Source of the DNA: Pseudonocardia sp. SCN 73-27
Lineage (GTDB): Bacteria; Actinomycetota; Actinomycetes; Mycobacteriales; Pseudonocardiaceae
Direction: 5' to 3'
DNA length: 64,000 nt
Assembly: GCA_001725415.1 (NCBI GenBank)
Contig: MEGH01000039.1
Location: forward strand, 1-64,000
Shown here: piece by piece, positions 50,765 through 58,948 of the stretch
Layout: each line of letters opens with the position of its first letter
How positions within the stretch are numbered: position 1 is the first letter of the stretch
Made by a program: the position numbers and the translations under genes
Notes under the pieces: model-generated
What the model was told of the DNA's origin: nothing
What the model saw: the letters and a program-made list of their open reading frames with translations, nothing else
Databases searched by the model: none

Positions 50765-51760
50765 ATGAACCGACGTCTCAGATGGGTCGCGGCCGCCGCG
50801 GCGGCATCGCTGGCCCTCGTCCTGTCCGCCTGCGGCGGTGGCTCCTCCGGCACCGAGGTCGCCGCCGGCGCCGACGGCAAGGTCAAGCTCCGCGTCACCA
50901 GCCTCTCGCTGTGCAACGAGCTCGGCCTCTACACCAAGGACGGCGGCTACTTCGACAAGCACGGCCTCGACGTCGAGTTCGTCAAGGCGACGGGCGGCAA
51001 CGCCGGCGTCGCGGCACTGCAGTCCGGCGCGGCCGACGTCGTCACCGTGAGCCCCGCCGCGGTGTTCAACGCGATGGCCCAGGGCATCGACCTGACCATC
51101 GTCTCCGGCGCGGGCCGCACCACCCCGGAGACGCACGGCATCATCGTCAAGGCGGACTCGCCGCTGCAGGGCCCGAAGGACCTCGCGCAGGGCAAGACCC
51201 TCGCCGTCGTCGAGCTGTCCGGCACCGGTGCCGCGCTGACCAAGAAGTGGGTCGAGAACGCCACCGGCGGTCAGACCGACCTCAAGTTCACCGCGCTGCC
51301 CTTCCCGGAACTCGCGCCGGCGGTCGTCAACGGCACCGTCACCGCCGCCCAGGTCACCGCGTCGGAGATCTTCACGGTGACCAAGGCCGGCACCGGCCGG
51401 TCCATCGGCAACGCGATCTACGAGGCGTCCGGCGGCCCCACCCCGGTCTCGCTGTACGCCGTCTCCCCCGACTTCCTGGCCAAGAACCAGAAGACGATGG
51501 AGCAGTTCACCGCCGCTATGCAGGAGGCCGCGGTCAGCGCGAACGACCCGAACAACACCGAGAAGTTCGACGTCTTCTCCAGCTACTGCAAGCAGCCGGC
51601 CGCCGACCTGGCCCAGATCCCGCAGGTCACGTTCGAGGGCAACATCGACCGCGCGTCGTTCATGCGCATGGTCAAGGTCGTCCACGACGCGAACATGATC
51701 CCGGCCGACTTCCAGCCGGAGACCAAGGTCGCCGAGTTCGCCTGGGCGCCCAACACCTGA
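50765..51760 (+). CDS. ABC transporter substrate-binding lipoprotein, paralogue B
   Basis: A 331-residue NMT1/SsuA-like protein with signal peptide MNRRLRWVAAAAAAS and lipobox LVLSACGGG (Cys23). It is strongly similar over its whole length to the protein at 47152, including LCNELGLYTKDGGYFDKHGLDVEF and FDVFSSYCKQPAADLAQIP. No permease or ATPase gene accompanies it. It may therefore share the membrane complex encoded at 44552-47155, giving that importer two alternative binding proteins. A strong stem-loop follows its stop. Confidence 0.92.
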   Translation: MNRRLRWVAAAAAASLALVLSACGGGSSGTEVAAGADGKVKLRVTSLSLCNELGLYTKDGGYFDKHGLDVEFVKATGGNAGVAALQSGAADVVTVSPAAVFNAMAQGIDLTIVSGAGRTTPETHGIIVKADSPLQGPKDLAQGKTLAVVELSGTGAALTKKWVENATGGQTDLKFTALPFPELAPAVVNGTVTAAQVTASEIFTVTKAGTGRSIGNAIYEASGGPTPVSLYAVSPDFLAKNQKTMEQFTAAMQEAAVSANDPNNTEKFDVFSSYCKQPAADLAQIPQVTFEGNIDRASFMRMVKVVHDANMIPADFQPETKVAEFAWAPNT

Positions 51761-51774
51761 TCCCTGCTCACACG

Positions 51775-51815
51775 CAGCGGTCCTGCCGTCCGTCCCCAGG
51801 GTGGCAGGACCGCTG
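51775..51815 (+). terminator. Stem-loop terminator after binding protein B
   Basis: A perfect 13-bp stem (CAGCGGTCCTGCC at 51775-51787 with GGCAGGACCGCTG at 51803-51815) and 15-base loop begins 15 bases after the stop codon. A strong hairpin without U-run is usual for factor-independent or processing-type ends in GC-rich actinobacteria. Confidence 0.7.
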
Positions 51816-51837
51816 TATGTCCGGAGGTCCTGCTCGC

Positions 51838-52725
51838 ATGGTGCAGATCGTGGTGGCCGACGACGAGGGCGCCGCGGTGCTCACGGAGGTCGTCCCGGGG
51901 TCTTCGACGGTCGTCGTCCCGTTGTCCGGGCCGTTGCCGGCGGCCGCTCTCGGGGCGGAGGTGCTCGTCCCGCCGTTCGCGGTGCGCGGCACCAGGTTCC
52001 AGGAGCTGGCCGCGCGGATGCCGCGGCTGCGGCTGATCCAGCTGCTGACCGTCGGCGTCGACCAGTGGCAGGGCGCCGTCCCCGCCGGGGTCACGCTCTC
52101 AAACTGCCGCGGCGCCCACGACGCCCCCGTGGCCGAGTGGATCGTCGCGTCCCTGCTGGCGGTGCTGCGGGACCTCCCCCGCTACGTGCACGCACAGGCG
52201 GCCTCGGCATGGGCTCCCGGGCAGGCCGAAACCCTTGCGGGGAAACGGGTCCTGGTCGTCGGAGCCGGTGACGTCGCCACCGCGGCGCGGGCCCGGCTGG
52301 AGGTCTTCGGCGCGACCGTGACGCTGGTCGGCCGCGCCGCGCGCCACGGCGTCTCGGGGATCGACTCGCTCGACGACCTGCTCCCGCACCACGACGTCTG
52401 CGTGCTCGCCATCCCGCTGACCGACTCGACGGCCGGCCTGATCGGGGCGTCCCGCCTCGCGGCCCTTCCCGACGGCGCCGTCCTGGTCAACGCCGGCCGC
52501 GGCGGCCTGGCGGACACCACGGCCCTCGACGCGGCGCTCCGCACCGGCCGCCTCCGCGCGGCCCTCGACGTCACCGACCCCGAACCGCTCCCGGCCGATC
52601 ATCCACTGTGGAGCGCACCCGGCCTGCTCCTGACCCCGCACGTCGCGGGCCGTGTCGCAGGCGTGGGCCGCCGCGCCTACACCGTGGCAGGCCACCGCAT
52701 CGCGTCGTACTTCCAGAGCCTGTGA
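51838..52725 (+). CDS. D-isomer-specific 2-hydroxyacid dehydrogenase family protein
   Basis: A 295-residue NAD-dependent dehydrogenase. The Rossmann motif is VLVVGAGDVATAARARLEVFG; the catalytic Arg is in VNAGRGGLADT, the Glu in DVTDPEPLPADHPLW and the His in LTPHVAG, so the Arg-Glu-His triad is complete. It interconverts a 2-hydroxyacid and a 2-oxoacid. ATG 51838 has GGAGG ten bases upstream; an in-frame ATG at 51817 overlaps the hairpin region and is less likely. Its stop codon lies inside the first copy of the 40-bp palindrome. Confidence 0.88.
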   Translation: MVQIVVADDEGAAVLTEVVPGSSTVVVPLSGPLPAAALGAEVLVPPFAVRGTRFQELAARMPRLRLIQLLTVGVDQWQGAVPAGVTLSNCRGAHDAPVAEWIVASLLAVLRDLPRYVHAQAASAWAPGQAETLAGKRVLVVGAGDVATAARARLEVFGATVTLVGRAARHGVSGIDSLDDLLPHHDVCVLAIPLTDSTAGLIGASRLAALPDGAVLVNAGRGGLADTTALDAALRTGRLRAALDVTDPEPLPADHPLWSAPGLLLTPHVAGRVAGVGRRAYTVAGHRIASYFQSL

Positions 52726-52761
52726 GCGGTAACGGTCGCTGTGGCGACCATCACCGCTCAC
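52722..52761. repeat. 40-bp palindromic intergenic repeat, copy 1
   Basis: The two 20-base arms (outer parts GTGAGCGGT and ACCGCTCAC) match in 16 of 20 positions, and the whole element is 36/40 identical to the one at 57597-57636. It lies between two convergent genes (2-hydroxyacid dehydrogenase and P450) and fills most of the gap, overlapping the stop codon of the first. A bidirectional terminator or REP-like mobile repeat is the likely nature. Confidence 0.8.
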
Positions 52762-52771
52762 GAGGGCTGGG

Positions 52772-54967
52772 TCAGAGGTCCAGGGTCAGGGACGCCGACC
52801 GCGCCCGGCCGACACACACGATCATCGTTGCTCCACTCGCCCGGTCGTCGTCGGTGAGGACGGTGTCGCGGTGCTCCGGCGTGCCGTCGAGGACCCGCGT
52901 CTCGCACGCGCCGCAGTAGCCCTGCTCGCAGTCGTAGGACAGCGTCGGGATCTCCTCGCGCAGCGCGTCGATCAGGCGCTGGTCGGCCGGGACCGTCACG
53001 GTCCGGCCCGTCCGGGCGAGGACGACGCCGAACGCCCTGTCGCCCGAGGTGTCCCAGACCGGCTGGTCGGAGGGGGCGGTGAAGCGCTCGACGTGCAGGT
53101 CCGCCGACCGACCGGCCGCCTCGCACACCACCGTCGCGGCGTCGATCATCACCGACGGACCGCAGCAGTAGATCGCCGTCCCGGGCTCGGTGGCAGCGAC
53201 CAGCGCGGCGAGATTTGGGATGCCGTCGGTGTCCTGGGGGACGAGACGCAGGTCGTCCCCGAGCAGCGCGGTGAGCTCGTCGGCGAACGCCATCGACGAC
53301 CGCGTCCGCCCGCCGTAGACCATCCGCGGCCGCTGCCCGCGCGCCACGAGGTCCCGCGCGATCGCGAGCAGCGGCGTCACGCCGATGCCGCCCGCGAGCA
53401 GCAGGTGCCCCGGCGCGTCGACGAGCGGGAAGCGGTTGCGTGGCCCGCGGACGGTGAGCGCCAGCCCGTCGCGGACGACGTCGTGGACCTCCTTCGACCC
53501 ACCCCGGCCCGCCTCCGCCCGCAGGACAGCGACCGTCCATGTCGGACTCTCCGGGTGGCCGCACAGGGAGTACTGCCGGATGCGACCCGACGGCAGGTGC
53601 AGCTCGACGTGCGAGCCCGGCGCCCAGTCCGGGAGCGGGCTGCCGTCGGCCGCGGCCATCGTGAGGGCGATGACGTCGTCGGCCTTCTTCTCGACGCCGG
53701 TGACCTCGACGCGCAGGTCCGTCGCGATGGACGTCGACGGGGCCGCGCCGAGCCGTGGGCCCGGCGTGAACGTCGCCGGGAGCGCGTCCCAGCCCGTCTG
53801 ATTGCCCCGCGTCGGGTACGGGACGGCCCGGCCGGCGTCGATCACGAAGTCCGGCAACCGGGTCAGGACCTGCCGCATCATCTCCCCGAACATCGCCCGC
53901 GCCAGGTGCGCGCCCGCGCAGCGGTGCGTGCCGATGCCGAACGAGAGGTGGCGGCGGGCGTCGCGGTCGAGCCGGATCGTCTCCGGGTCGTCGAACACCG
54001 CGGGGTCGTGGTTGGCCGCGACCCACGGGATGAGGACGCGCTCGCCCCGCGCGACCGGGCAGCCGCCGATCTCGGTGTCGGCCATGACGGTGCGCGCCAT
54101 GGACTGCGACGGCGCGAACGCCCGCAGGAACTCCTCCGTCGCGTCGGTGAGCAGATCGGGGTCGTCGATCAGGCGCTGCCGCTCCTGCGGGTGCGCCGAC
54201 AACCAGACCAATGTGGACCCGGTCAGCGATGTCGTGGTGTCGACGCCGCCCGCGATCAGCAGGAACACCACCGACACGAGCTCGTCGTCGGTGAACGGGC
54301 GGCCGTCCGGGCGGGTGGCCGCGACCAGGGTGCTGACGGCGCCGTCGGCGGGCCGGGCGCGACGGTCCGCGAGCAGCTCCCGGATGCGGACCTCCAACGC
54401 CCCCAACGCCTCGCCGCCGCGGCGGGCCCGCTCGCTGCCGGCGACCGCGGCGAAGATGTCGTGCACCGGCTTGGCGTAGCGCGCCCACTCGTCGGTGCCG
54501 AAGCCGAGCCAGTCGAGCGTCACCGCGGCGGGCAGCGGGTTGGTCAGGTCGGCGACGAAGTCCACCGACCCGGCCTCCACGAAGCCGTCGACGATCCGCG
54601 TCGCGTGCGCGGCGATCATCGGCCGCAGCCGGTCGACGGACTCCGGCGAGAGCAGCGGGTTGATCAGCTCCCGGTAGGGCGTAGAGCTGGGCGGGTCGAG
54701 CTCGATCGGCAACTGCACCAGGCCCGCGCCCGGCGGGATGACGAAGGAGACGCCCTGGTCGCCGGCCGGTGCACGCTCGGAGGAGAACGTCGCGTCGTCC
54801 CGGGCGATGCGGGCGACGTCGGCGTAGCGCGTCGTGTAGACGAACCCGTCGTGCGCCGACGTCCGGCCCACCGGGCAGCGCTCGCGGAACTCCCGGTAGT
54901 ACGCAACGGGATCGGCGTTGGCCTCGGTGCCGTGGTGGTCGAACTCCGGCTGGATGGTCCGCGTCAT
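52772..54967 (-). CDS. Self-sufficient cytochrome P450 fused to phthalate-dioxygenase-type reductase (CYP116B-like)
   Basis: A 731-residue three-part protein. Residues 1-405 are the P450: I-helix AGGVDTTTS (239-247), and heme loop FGIGTHRCAGAH with thiolate Cys350. Residues 415-640 are an FMN/NAD(P)H reductase: RQYSLCG (464-470) and GGIGVTP (526-532). Residues 645-731 are a plant-type 2Fe-2S ferredoxin with Cys680, 685, 688 and 718. This order is that of P450RhF-type (class VII) enzymes, which hydroxylate or dealkylate aromatics without partner proteins. It lies 69 bases behind the aldehyde dehydrogenase gene, so the pair should share a transcript. Confidence 0.95.
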   Translation of the reverse strand: MTRTIQPEFDHHGTEANADPVAYYREFRERCPVGRTSAHDGFVYTTRYADVARIARDDATFSSERAPAGDQGVSFVIPPGAGLVQLPIELDPPSSTPYRELINPLLSPESVDRLRPMIAAHATRIVDGFVEAGSVDFVADLTNPLPAAVTLDWLGFGTDEWARYAKPVHDIFAAVAGSERARRGGEALGALEVRIRELLADRRARPADGAVSTLVAATRPDGRPFTDDELVSVVFLLIAGGVDTTTSLTGSTLVWLSAHPQERQRLIDDPDLLTDATEEFLRAFAPSQSMARTVMADTEIGGCPVARGERVLIPWVAANHDPAVFDDPETIRLDRDARRHLSFGIGTHRCAGAHLARAMFGEMMRQVLTRLPDFVIDAGRAVPYPTRGNQTGWDALPATFTPGPRLGAAPSTSIATDLRVEVTGVEKKADDVIALTMAAADGSPLPDWAPGSHVELHLPSGRIRQYSLCGHPESPTWTVAVLRAEAGRGGSKEVHDVVRDGLALTVRGPRNRFPLVDAPGHLLLAGGIGVTPLLAIARDLVARGQRPRMVYGGRTRSSMAFADELTALLGDDLRLVPQDTDGIPNLAALVAATEPGTAIYCCGPSVMIDAATVVCEAAGRSADLHVERFTAPSDQPVWDTSGDRAFGVVLARTGRTVTVPADQRLIDALREEIPTLSYDCEQGYCGACETRVLDGTPEHRDTVLTDDDRASGATMIVCVGRARSASLTLDL

Positions 54968-55036
54968 CGGGACTCCGTCGTGATGGTTCTGCGCGCGGTG
55001 TTGCCCGGCCGCGCCACCGGGGTCGTACCCGTCTTT

Positions 55037-56434
55037 CTAGCCGAGCTTGACCGCGACGCCCTTCTCGCGGGTGTACTCGCGCAGCGCCTCGTGGCCGACG
55101 CCGCGGGCGTAGCCGGAGGCCTTCTGCATCGCGAACGGGAAGCCGATCACACCGGCGTCGGCGAACTGGTTGACCGACACCTGCCCGGTCCGGACGGCCG
55201 CCGCGGCGCGCAGGGCCCGGGAGACGTCGGCCGTCCACAGGCAGGTGAGCAGCCCGAAGTCGGTACCGTCTGCCAGGGCGAGGGCCTCGTCGTCGCCGGT
55301 GAACGTCTGGATCGCCAGAACCGGGCCGAACACCTCCTCGCGCAGCAGCCGCGCGTCGGGGGCGAGCCCGTCGACCGCCGTGGGCTCGACGTACCAGCCC
55401 TCCGGTGAGCCGCCGCCGGTCAGCACACGCGCGCCCGTGCCGGGGAGCTCGTCGAGGAACCCACGGACCCGGGCGTGCTGGGTGGCGCTGACCAGCGGGC
55501 CCAAGTCGGCGCCTTCGTCCCAGGCGCCCAGCCGCAGCGTGCTCATCGCGGCGACGACCCGGTCGCGGACCTCGTCGGCGATCGCGGAGGCGACCAGCAG
55601 GCGCGAGCCGGCGTAGCAGTTCTGGCCGGAGTCCTCGGTGATCGAACCGACGATCGCAGGGATCGCGGTGTCGAGGTCGGCGTCGGCGAACACGACGTTG
55701 GCCGACTTCCCGCCCAGCTCCAGCTTGGCCGGCACCAGGTTGGCGGCGGCGGCCGCGGCGACGGCCCGCCCGGTCGACGTCGAGCCGACGAAGCTGACGT
55801 GGTCGATGCCCGGGTGCCCCGACAGCGCCGCACCCGCGACGCCGTCGCCGGTGACGACCTGCAGCACGCCCTCCGGCAGCCCGGCCTCCGCGGCGAGTGC
55901 TGCCATCTCGATCGCGACCAGCGGCGCGACCTCCGACGGCTTGAGGACGACGGTGTTGCCGGCGGCGAGCGCCGGGGCGACGTTGGCCGCGGTGAGGACG
56001 GCGGGCACGTTCCACGGGATGATCACGCCGCACACGCCGAGGGGTTCGCGCAGCGTGTAGCCGTGGAAGTCGGGGCTGCGCGTCGGCAGCGTGACGCCGG
56101 TGATCTTGTCGGCCGCGCCCGCGAAGTACCGGACGATGCCCGACGCGATGTAGACGTTGAGGATGCCGCCGCCGAGCGGCTTGCCGACGTCACGGGCCTC
56201 GACGGCCCCCAGCTGCTCCGCGCGCCCGGCCATCAGGTCGGCCCAGCGGCCGAGGACCGCGCCACGGTCGCTCGCCGAGGTCGCGGCCCAGTCGTGCGCG
56301 GCCCGGCGGGCGATGCCGACGGCGGCCTCCACGTCGGCGGCGGTGGCGCGGGCGACGGTCGTGATGGCGGTGCGGGTCGCGGGATCGAGGACCTCGATCT
56401 CGTGCCTCCGGACGGCCCCGGTGGTCGTCGTCAT
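55037..56434 (-). CDS. NAD(P)-dependent aldehyde dehydrogenase
   Basis: A 465-residue ALDH with Asn142 (IIPWNVPAV), general base Glu239 (LELGGKSANVV) and nucleophile Cys273 (SGQNCYAGSR), all in place. It oxidises an aldehyde to the acid, fitting an alcohol or methyl group first hydroxylated by the P450 and oxidised by the divergent alcohol dehydrogenase. ATG 56434 is preferred over ATG 56458, because a -35 TTGACT (56470-56465) and -10 GACGAT (56446-56441) would start the transcript at or next to 56434, a leaderless message. Confidence 0.93.
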   Translation of the reverse strand: MTTTTGAVRRHEIEVLDPATRTAITTVARATAADVEAAVGIARRAAHDWAATSASDRGAVLGRWADLMAGRAEQLGAVEARDVGKPLGGGILNVYIASGIVRYFAGAADKITGVTLPTRSPDFHGYTLREPLGVCGVIIPWNVPAVLTAANVAPALAAGNTVVLKPSEVAPLVAIEMAALAAEAGLPEGVLQVVTGDGVAGAALSGHPGIDHVSFVGSTSTGRAVAAAAAANLVPAKLELGGKSANVVFADADLDTAIPAIVGSITEDSGQNCYAGSRLLVASAIADEVRDRVVAAMSTLRLGAWDEGADLGPLVSATQHARVRGFLDELPGTGARVLTGGGSPEGWYVEPTAVDGLAPDARLLREEVFGPVLAIQTFTGDDEALALADGTDFGLLTCLWTADVSRALRAAAAVRTGQVSVNQFADAGVIGFPFAMQKASGYARGVGHEALREYTREKGVAVKLG

Positions 56435-56440
56435 GGGGCG

Positions 56441-56488
56441 ATCGTCACGGGAATCCATCTCTCAAGTCAAGATGGTCTCTCGTATTGT
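56441..56488. promoter_or_regulatory. Divergent promoters between aldehyde and alcohol dehydrogenase genes
   Basis: The two start codons are only 61 bases apart. On the minus strand TTGACT (56470-56465) and GACGAT (56446-56441) are 18 bp apart. On the plus strand a -10-like TATTGT (56483-56488) is seven bases before the alcohol dehydrogenase ATG; its -35 is not recognisable. Both messages would be leaderless. CCATCT (56455-56460) and AGATGG (56470-56475) form a small inverted repeat in the middle and may bind a regulator. Confidence 0.45.
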
Positions 56489-56495
56489 GTCGCGT

Positions 56496-57584
56496 ATGCG
56501 CCCCGTCACCGCCGCCGTCCTGCGCTCGCCCGAGGGCCCGTTCGAGCTCGCCGACCTGCAGCTGGAGGACCCCCGACCCGACGAGGTCGTCGTCCGCACG
56601 GTCGCCGCCGGCATCTGCGGGACCGACCTCGAGTTCGCCTCGATGATGGCGACGCCGGTCGTCCTCGGGCACGAGGGCGCGGGCGTCGTCGAACAAGTCG
56701 GTGCCGACGTGTCCGACCTCGTGGTCGGCGACCGCGTCACCATGACCTTCGCCCGCTGCGGCACCTGCCGGCCCTGCTCGGCCCGTGCCTTCGCCTACTG
56801 CGAGCGCTTCTGGGAGTACAACTTCATCGGCACCCGCCCCGACGGCAGCACCGCCCTGCGCGACGGCGACGGCACCCCGGTCAACGGGCACTTCCTCGGC
56901 CAGTCCTCGTTCGCCAGCCATACGCTCGCGAAGCGCACCAGCGTCGTCCGCGTCCCCGACGCGATGGACCTGTCGGTCAGCGCGCCCTTCGGCTGCGGCT
57001 TCCAGACCGGCGCCGGCGGCGTCCTCAACGTGCTGCGCCCCGCGCCCGGCTCGTCGATCGCCGTCTTCGGCGCGGGTGCGGTCGGTGCTGCCGCGCTGGC
57101 GGCCGCGAGGATCGCCGGCTGCGGGACGATCATCGCCGTCGACGTCGCCGACAGCCGCCGCGAACAGGCCCTCGCCCTGGGCGCGACGCACGCGATCGAC
57201 GCGGGGGAGGGGCTCGCCGAGCGCGTCCGCGACCTCGCCGACGGCGGCGTCGACTTCGCGATCGACACCACCGGCCGCGCCGAGGTCCTCCGCGCCGCCG
57301 TCGAAGCCCTCGCACCGCTCGGGACCTGCGGCGTCGTCGGAGTCGGGGCCAGCGCGGAGATGAGCTTCGAATGGCGCTCGGTCCTCAACGGCCGCACGAT
57401 CACCGGCATCATCGCCGGTGGCGGCGTGCCCGAGGAGTTCCTGCCGCAGCTCATCGACCTGCACCTCGAGGGCCGCTTCCCCGTCGACACCCTGCTGACC
57501 CGGTTCCCGTTCGCCGATATCAACGAGGCGATCGCCGAGCTGCGGGTGGGGCGCGTCGGCAAGGCGGTGCTGACGTTCGAGTAG
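56496..57584 (+). CDS. Zinc-dependent alcohol dehydrogenase (benzyl/aryl-alcohol type)
   Basis: A 362-residue medium-chain dehydrogenase. Catalytic zinc ligands are Cys41 (GICGTD), His59-Glu60 (LGHEGAG) and a Cys in APFGCGFQTGAGGVLN; the structural zinc Cys set is 88, 91, 94 and 102 (ARCGTCRPCSARAFAYC). NAD binding is by VFGAGAVGAAALAAARIAG. The CGFQTGAG block is typical for the aryl-alcohol (XylB-like) and class III branch. It should oxidise the alcohol made by the P450 to the aldehyde used by the divergent ALDH. ATG 56496 has no ribosome site, which fits a leaderless message. Confidence 0.93.
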   Translation: MRPVTAAVLRSPEGPFELADLQLEDPRPDEVVVRTVAAGICGTDLEFASMMATPVVLGHEGAGVVEQVGADVSDLVVGDRVTMTFARCGTCRPCSARAFAYCERFWEYNFIGTRPDGSTALRDGDGTPVNGHFLGQSSFASHTLAKRTSVVRVPDAMDLSVSAPFGCGFQTGAGGVLNVLRPAPGSSIAVFGAGAVGAAALAAARIAGCGTIIAVDVADSRREQALALGATHAIDAGEGLAERVRDLADGGVDFAIDTTGRAEVLRAAVEALAPLGTCGVVGVGASAEMSFEWRSVLNGRTITGIIAGGGVPEEFLPQLIDLHLEGRFPVDTLLTRFPFADINEAIAELRVGRVGKAVLTFE

Positions 57585-57596
57585 GCCCCGGGGGTC

Positions 57597-57636
57597 GTGA
57601 GCGGTAATGGTCGCTATAGCGACCATTACCGCTCAC
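57597..57636. repeat. 40-bp perfect palindrome, copy 2
   Basis: A perfect 20+20 base palindrome (arms start GTGAGCGGTAATGG, centre CTATAG) lies between the stop codons of the convergent alcohol dehydrogenase and NTF2-like genes. It is 36/40 identical to the element at 52722-52761. Two of the four differences form a compensatory pair about the centre. Its position and symmetry suit a bidirectional terminator or a REP-like repeat. Confidence 0.85.
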
Positions 57637-57641
57637 AGGCT

Positions 57642-58052
57642 CTATGCGGGGGCGGGCATCGCGCCGATCTGGACCAGCAGGCCGAGCATGTCGGTCGACG
57701 ACCATCGCTCCACGCAGACGCCGTCACGCATCCGCAGGATCGTGATGCCGTCCAACGCGACCGGGTTCCCCGTCGGCGGGACGCCCATGAACGCGCCGTC
57801 ATGCGTACCCGACAGCGTGAACCGGGAGACGATCCGGTCTCCGGAGCCGAAGGTGTCGTGCAGGTCGATCCGACTGCCGGGGAACGACGCCATCAGGGCC
57901 TCGTAGAAGCCGCGGACCCCGACCTTGTCCAGCGGCTCGGGGCCGAACCCGTGCACCTGCACGTCGTCGGCGTAGATCCGCAAGTAGCCGTCGAGGTCCC
58001 CGGCGTTCCACCGGTCGATCGCCTCGTTCAGCGCCGCTTCGTTCGTCGTCAT
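57642..58052 (-). CDS. SnoaL/NTF2-like (ester cyclase-type) protein
   Basis: A 136-residue NTF2-fold protein: NEAIDRWNAGDLDGYLRIYADDVQVHGFG, then VRGFYEALMASFPGSRIDLHDTFGSGDRIVSRFTLSGTHDG (in part) and a C-terminal WSSTDMLGLLVQIGAM. This is the SnoaL-like polyketide cyclase/ester cyclase pattern, often found as small stand-alone proteins of unclear role. ATG 58052 with AGGGGGA upstream was chosen; GTG 58055 is possible. It follows the ABC exporter genes after 86 bases. Confidence 0.85.
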   Translation of the reverse strand: MTTNEAALNEAIDRWNAGDLDGYLRIYADDVQVHGFGPEPLDKVGVRGFYEALMASFPGSRIDLHDTFGSGDRIVSRFTLSGTHDGAFMGVPPTGNPVALDGITILRMRDGVCVERWSSTDMLGLLVQIGAMPAPA

Positions 58053-58138
58053 CACGTCCCCCTCGTCCTCGGTTGCGGGGATCGTGGCCCGGTGCCCGGC
58101 TCGGCGCACCGGCCGTTGGGCCCCCGACCGGAGCGGGG

Positions 58139-58948
58139 TCAGCCGCGCGGGCGGATCGACGCGCGCTCGTACAGCCGGCGCGACCACAGGTAGCCCGCGC
58201 CCGCGATCACGACGCACCAGCCGACCGCCACCACGCCCGTCGTGCCCACCGGGGTCCCCGACAGCAGGGCCCGCAGCGTCTCGATCACCGGGGTGAACGG
58301 CTGGTACTCGGCGAACCAGCGCAGCAGCGTCGGCATCGAGTCGGTGGGCACGAAACCGCTGCTCAGGAACGGCAGCAGCATCAGGATCATCGGGGTGTTG
58401 CTGGCGGTCTCGACGCTCTTCGCCTTCAGCCCCAGCGCCACGGCAAGCCAGATCATCGCGAGCCCCGCCAGGACCAGGAGCCCGATCGCGCCGAGCCAGC
58501 CGCCGACGCCGGCGCCGGGCCGGAACCCCACCGCCAGCGCCACCGCGGTCACAGAGACGAGTCCCACGAACACCTGGATCAGGCTGCCGATCACATGCCC
58601 GGTCAGTACCGACGCCCGGGAGATCGACATCGTCCGGAACCGGGCGACGATGCCCTCGGTCATGTCCATCGCGATCGAGATCGCCGTGCCCTGCACCGCG
58701 CCTGCGATCGTCATCAGCAGGATGCCGGGGACGACGTAGTTGGCGTACGCCGCGCGCCCGGTCAGGCCGGCCGCCGGGCCGCCCAGGCCCGACCCCAGCG
58801 TCCCGCCGAAGACGAACACGAACAGCAGCAGGAACACCACCGGCAGCCCGACGAGCATGACCGTCAGCGACGGATAGCGGAGCATGCGGCGGACGTTGCG
58901 GCGCAACATGGTGCGCGAGTCGCGCAGCGGGTAGGTCATGGTCGTCAT
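58139..58948 (-). CDS. ABC-2 type transporter permease (DrrB-like)
   Basis: A 269-residue membrane protein with six hydrophobic segments and the ABC-2/DrrB order: LRDSRTMLRRNVRRMLRYPSLTVML at the start, YVVPGILLMTIAGAVQGTAISIAMDMTEGIVARFRTM in the middle (read in part), and a large exit loop. It forms the channel of a drug- or lipid-type exporter with the ATPase encoded immediately upstream, whose stop it overlaps by four bases. Confidence 0.92.
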   Translation of the reverse strand: MTTMTYPLRDSRTMLRRNVRRMLRYPSLTVMLVGLPVVFLLLFVFVFGGTLGSGLGGPAAGLTGRAAYANYVVPGILLMTIAGAVQGTAISIAMDMTEGIVARFRTMSISRASVLTGHVIGSLIQVFVGLVSVTAVALAVGFRPGAGVGGWLGAIGLLVLAGLAMIWLAVALGLKAKSVETASNTPMILMLLPFLSSGFVPTDSMPTLLRWFAEYQPFTPVIETLRALLSGTPVGTTGVVAVGWCVVIAGAGYLWSRRLYERASIRPRG

